From positions 60,222 through 124,221 of the forward strand of contig NZ_JAEFCF010000011.1 of assembly GCF_016405985.1 (NCBI RefSeq): a stretch of 64,000 nt of DNA. Direction: 5' to 3'. This document shows, piece by piece, positions 61,603-64,000 of the stretch. A model generated the notes under the pieces. The model was not told where the DNA came from. It made no database searches and saw only the letters and a program-made list of their open reading frames with translations. The stretch is from Paracoccus sp. IB05 (GTDB lineage: Bacteria > Pseudomonadota > Alphaproteobacteria > Rhodobacterales > Rhodobacteraceae). Each line of letters starts with the position of its first letter. Within the stretch, counting starts at the first letter, position 1. The translations under genes were made by a program, and so were the position numbers.

Positions 61603-62824
61603 GGATCAGCGAAAGGATATGCGGCCGCATCTTCTGCGCGACCTCGGCGAAAACCGGCACGGCCACGGAATTGCCGAACTGGCGATAGGCCTGGGTGTCC
61701 GAGACCGGAATGCGGAAATTCTCGCCATAGCCCATCAGCCGGGCGCATTCTCTGGGGGTCAGGCGACGCGGGTTTTCACCGGGCTGCTGGCGGATCAGAA
61801 TTTCGGAGCCGTCCTTATAGTAGCGCGCCGACAGCGTGCGGGCGATGTCCTCCGGCCCGAAAAGGCCAAAGCCGAACCCATTGCCCTTTGCGCGATGCTT
61901 GGCGGCATAGTCCTGAAGGTACCGCCAGAGCTTGTCGGTCAGCGTGTATTTCTCGCTGACGAGTGCATCGGGGCCGGTGGTGAAATGCCCTTCCGGCGCC
62001 TCGGTGCCATTCTCGGGATGCAGGATCGTGCCCAGCCGGCGCCCGCCGTAAGAGGGCAGCTCAAGATCTGTCCAGCTGAAAGAAGTGGCCTCGCGAAAGC
62101 CCACCATCACGATCCGCTCGCGATGTTGCGGCACGAAATGACCGGCATCAATCACTTTGGTAAAAAGCTGGTAGCCCAGCTCTTCGGTCAGCGTCCGGTG
62201 GATCACCGCAAAGGTATTGCCCTTATCATGACTTTGCAGGTTCTTTACATTTTCCAACAAAAACGCCGCAGGGCGATGGTGTTTTATCAGCCGCGCCACG
62301 TCAAAAAACAACGTTCCCTGGGTTTCATCGGCAAAACCATGCGCCCGACCGAGCGCGTTTTTCTTCGAGACCCCGGCGATGGAAAACGGCTGGCAGGGAA
62401 AGCCCGCAACCAGCACATCATGGGCAGGCACATCGGCCTCAGCCACCGCGCGGATATCGCCGGCAATCGGGCGGTTGTCGGGATAATTGGCGTGATAAGT
62501 CTTCTGCGCGAACTGGTCCCATTCCGAGGTGAAGACACAGCGCCCCCCCGCCGCCTCCATGGCGCGCCTGAGGCCCCCGATCCCGGCGAAGAGGTCGATG
62601 AAGGTGAAGGATCCAACCGGATCCGGATGGCGTCCGGCTTCGGCGCGCAATACCGTCAGCACGGCCTCGCGCGGGGCTTCCTCGCCGCGTTTCCAGCGGT
62701 AGATATGGCCCTCAGAATAGCCAAGACGTTTGGCGGCATCAGGCACAGACCACCCCGCCTGGGCCAGAAGCCTGTCAAATTCGGTTTGCATCGCGGCTTT
62801 CATATCTGGGAATTTTTCTGACAC
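61595..62824 (-). CDS. dcm: DNA (cytosine-5)-methyltransferase, Dcm type
   Basis: 409 residues. An N-terminal helix-turn-helix-like part (about 22-50, [23 protein letters not shown]) precedes the C5 methyltransferase core: motif I D-L-F-A-G-I-G-G (77-84), motif IV G-F-P-C144-Q-P-F-S-I-A-G, motif VI L-L-E-N-V, motif VIII Q-H-R-E-R, and motif [11 protein letters not shown]. It methylates cytosine at an unknown site. The start is GTG at 62824. No restriction enzyme accompanies it, only Vsr. Confidence 0.93.
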   Translation of the reverse strand: MSEKFPDMKAAMQTEFDRLLAQAGWSVPDAAKRLGYSEGHIYRWKRGEEAPREAVLTVLRAEAGRHPDPVGSFTFIDLFAGIGGLRRAMEAAGGRCVFTSEWDQFAQKTYHANYPDNRPIAGDIRAVAEADVPAHDVLVAGFPCQPFSIAGVSKKNALGRAHGFADETQGTLFFDVARLIKHHRPAAFLLENVKNLQSHDKGNTFAVIHRTLTEELGYQLFTKVIDAGHFVPQHRERIVMVGFREATSFSWTDLELPSYGGRRLGTILHPENGTEAPEGHFTTGPDALVSEKYTLTDKLWRYLQDYAAKHRAKGNGFGFGLFGPEDIARTLSARYYKDGSEILIRQQPGENPRRLTPRECARLMGYGENFRIPVSDTQAYRQFGNSVAVPVFAEVAQKMRPHILSLIHG

Positions 62825-62881
62825 TAGGGCGAAAATATCCCCTTAGCAATCAACCCTGCGACGCCCCGCCGCAGGCCCGGT

Positions 62882-62895
62882 TTGATCTCGCTCAA
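62882..62895. promoter_or_regulatory. FNR/NNR-type box upstream of pseudoazurin
   Basis: TTGAT-CTCG-CTCAA differs by one base from the consensus TTGAT-N4-ATCAA recognised by FNR, FnrP and NNR proteins. It ends 76 bases before the pseudoazurin start, a position suited to activation under low oxygen or denitrifying conditions. Confidence 0.7.
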
Positions 62896-62971
62896 GGTCG
62901 GGCCAAACAGCCTCGCCTAACGCATGGGGAATGGCCGGTTGCCGGTCATTCCCGTGACACAGGAGCTCACC

Positions 62972-63418
62972 ATGACATCCCGCATCCTCTTTGCCGCCCT
63001 GATCGCCTGCGGCCTCGCAGGCCCCGGCCTTGCCGCCGAAATCGAGGTGCATATGCTGAACAAAGGCGCCGCCGGCACGATGGTTTTCGAACCCGATTAC
63101 CTGCGCGCCGAGCCGGGCGATGTGATCAGGTTCATCCCGACCGACAAGAGCCATAATGTCGAGGCGATCAAAGATATGTTGCCACCCGGCGCCGCAGTGT
63201 TCAAAGGCAAAATCAATGAAGCGCTTGACGTGACCGTGATCGAGCCGGGCATTTACGGCGTCAAATGCACGCCGCATCTGGCAATGGGCATGGTGATGGT
63301 GATCCAGGTTGGCGCCGCGCCTGAAGATCTGACGGACGTGATCGAAAAGCTCAAGGCCGTGAAACTGCCGAAGAAAGCGCGCGAGCGGATGGATCTGGCG
63401 CTGGATCAGGTTCAATAA
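62972..63418 (+). CDS. Pseudoazurin, blue copper electron carrier
   Basis: 148 residues. Signal peptide (to about 22, L-A-A-E), then the cupredoxin fold with type 1 copper ligands H61 (S-H-N-V-E), C99, H102 (K-C-T-P-H) and M107 (M-G-M). The C-terminal helical tail ([11 protein letters not shown]) is typical of pseudoazurin. It carries electrons in the periplasm, for example from the bc1 complex to nitrite or nitrous oxide reductase. AGGAG precedes ATG; the FNR/NNR-type box above agrees with anaerobic use. No denitrification enzyme is in the window. Confidence 0.94.
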   Translation: MTSRILFAALIACGLAGPGLAAEIEVHMLNKGAAGTMVFEPDYLRAEPGDVIRFIPTDKSHNVEAIKDMLPPGAAVFKGKINEALDVTVIEPGIYGVKCTPHLAMGMVMVIQVGAAPEDLTDVIEKLKAVKLPKKARERMDLALDQVQ

Positions 63419-63432
63419 TCGAACATCTGAAA

Positions 63433-63466
63433 GGAAAACGCCGCCCGATTATGAGCAGCGTTTTCC
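63433..63466. terminator. Terminator between pseudoazurin and acs
   Basis: GGAAAACGC (63433-63441) pairs with GCGTTTTCC (63458-63466) across a 16-base loop; the T-containing arm serves the plus strand and the A-rich arm the minus strand. The two genes converge here. Confidence 0.7.
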
Positions 63467-63503
63467 CTTATTCAACATTTGACCCGGATCTGGCGTTACA
63501 GCC

Positions 63504-64000
63504 TCATCCCTTGTTCATCCTGTTCTCGATGAGGTCTTCGACGACGGTCGGGTCTGCGAGGGTTGAGGTATCTCCGAGAGCTGCGAAGTCGTTTTCGGCG
63601 ATTTTGCGCAGGATGCGGCGCATGATCTTGCCGGAACGGGTCTTGGGCAGACCCGGGGCGAACTGGATCAGGTCGGGCCTGGCGATCGGGCCGATTTCGG
63701 CGCGGACCCAGGCCTCCAGCTCGCGCTTCAGCTCGGGCGAGGGGGTGACGCCGTTCATCAGCGTGACATAGGCGTAGATGCCCTGGCCCTTGAGGTCATG
63801 CGGGTAGCCGACAACTGCCGCTTCGGCGACTTTCTCATGCGCGACAAGGGCGGATTCCACCTCTGCCGTGCCCATCCGGTGGCCGGAGACGTTAATGACA
63901 TCATCGACGCGGCCGGTGATCCAGTAATAGCCATCCGCATCGCGGCGGCAGCCGTCGCCCGTAAAATAATACCCTTTATACTGGCTGAAATAAGCCTCTT
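63504..64000 (-). CDS. acs: Acetyl-CoA synthetase, C-terminal part, truncated by window edge
   Basis: The open frame runs from the window edge to the stop at 63504. The visible part is the C-terminal domain: [32 protein letters not shown], then [18 protein letters not shown] and [11 protein letters not shown] with the acetylation-regulated catalytic lysine. Acs activates acetate with ATP and CoA. The adenylation core lies outside. Identification as Acs rather than propionyl-CoA synthetase is from these motifs. Confidence 0.92.
   Translation of the reverse strand, partial: EAYFSQYKGYYFTGDGCRRDADGYYWITGRVDDVINVSGHRMGTAEVESALVAHEKVAEAAVVGYPHDLKGQGIYAYVTLMNGVTPSPELKRELEAWVRAEIGPIARPDLIQFAPGLPKTRSGKIMRRILRKIAENDFAALGDTSTLADPTVVEDLIENRMNKG

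Overview
The window is a stretch of chromosome from a GC-rich alphaproteobacterium, almost certainly a member of the Rhodobacteraceae (Paracoccus/Rhodobacter-like). Evidence: an MbfA iron exporter, the TamA/TamB pair, the order rimP-nusA-ylxR-infB, an NDUFS4-type complex I subunit, pseudoazurin, a direct-repeat GAAC-N7-GAAC LexA box of the alphaproteobacterial type, and G/C-rich intergenic hairpins of the kind common in this family. About 63 protein genes are called. No rRNA, tRNA, CRISPR array or intact mobile element was seen.

Region by region. 1-6090: 3' end of folC, a GNAT gene, divergent tetR/mbfA, S-formylglutathione hydrolase, YaiI, an EamA permease and a HAD phosphatase. 6090-14685: a 16-bp minisatellite at the end of a NUDIX gene, hslO (Hsp33), a second NUDIX hydrolase, a CCA-adding-type nucleotidyltransferase, two tandem ABC exporter half-transporters and a TrmA/RlmD-type RNA methyltransferase. 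14784-17043: two L,D-transpeptidases around a CAP-domain lipoprotein, then a tiny exported protein. 17259-21634: hemH and a methyltransferase-like gene on the minus strand, facing comF-grxC-nit-marR. 21663-29945: a compact exopolysaccharide module (Wza-like exporter, epimerase, small phosphoglycosyl transferase, WbpM-type dehydratase, YjbH and YjbF homologues, and a tiny exported protein paralogous to the one at 16867). 30140-35508: tamB-tamA. 35763-41574: a promoter and terminated leader RNA followed by rimP-nusA-ylxR-infB. 41615-43902: a DASS transporter with a LysR regulator. 44111-55017: a surface-glycan island (CDP-glucose synthesis, C-methylation, epimerisation, four glycosyltransferase-like genes, WbqC, a GNAT, a CmcI-like protein, a sugar aminotransferase). 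55018-64000: NDUFS4, uvrB under an SOS box, small envelope genes, a DAHP synthase preceded by an aromatic leader-peptide attenuator, a dcm-vsr pair, pseudoazurin with an FNR/NNR-type box, and the 3' part of acs.

How the parts work together. Many genes are translationally coupled by ATGA, GTGA or TGATG overlaps (EamA-HAD, the ABC pair, grxC-nit-marR, tamA-tamB, rfbF-rfbG-methyltransferase-epimerase, GNAT-wbqC). The glycan island can supply CDP-4-keto-6-deoxyhexose and modify it into a C-methylated branched sugar, with transferases beside it; no 4-ketoreductase was found here. The Wza/WbpM/Yjb module looks like a separate exopolysaccharide system.

The most notable observation is upstream of the DAHP synthase. 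A 23-codon reading frame contains Trp-Phe-Tyr-Tyr-Phe in a row and is followed by mutually exclusive antiterminator and terminator hairpins, which is the layout of transcription attenuation sensing all three aromatic amino acids. Second is the short terminated RNA predicted in front of rimP.
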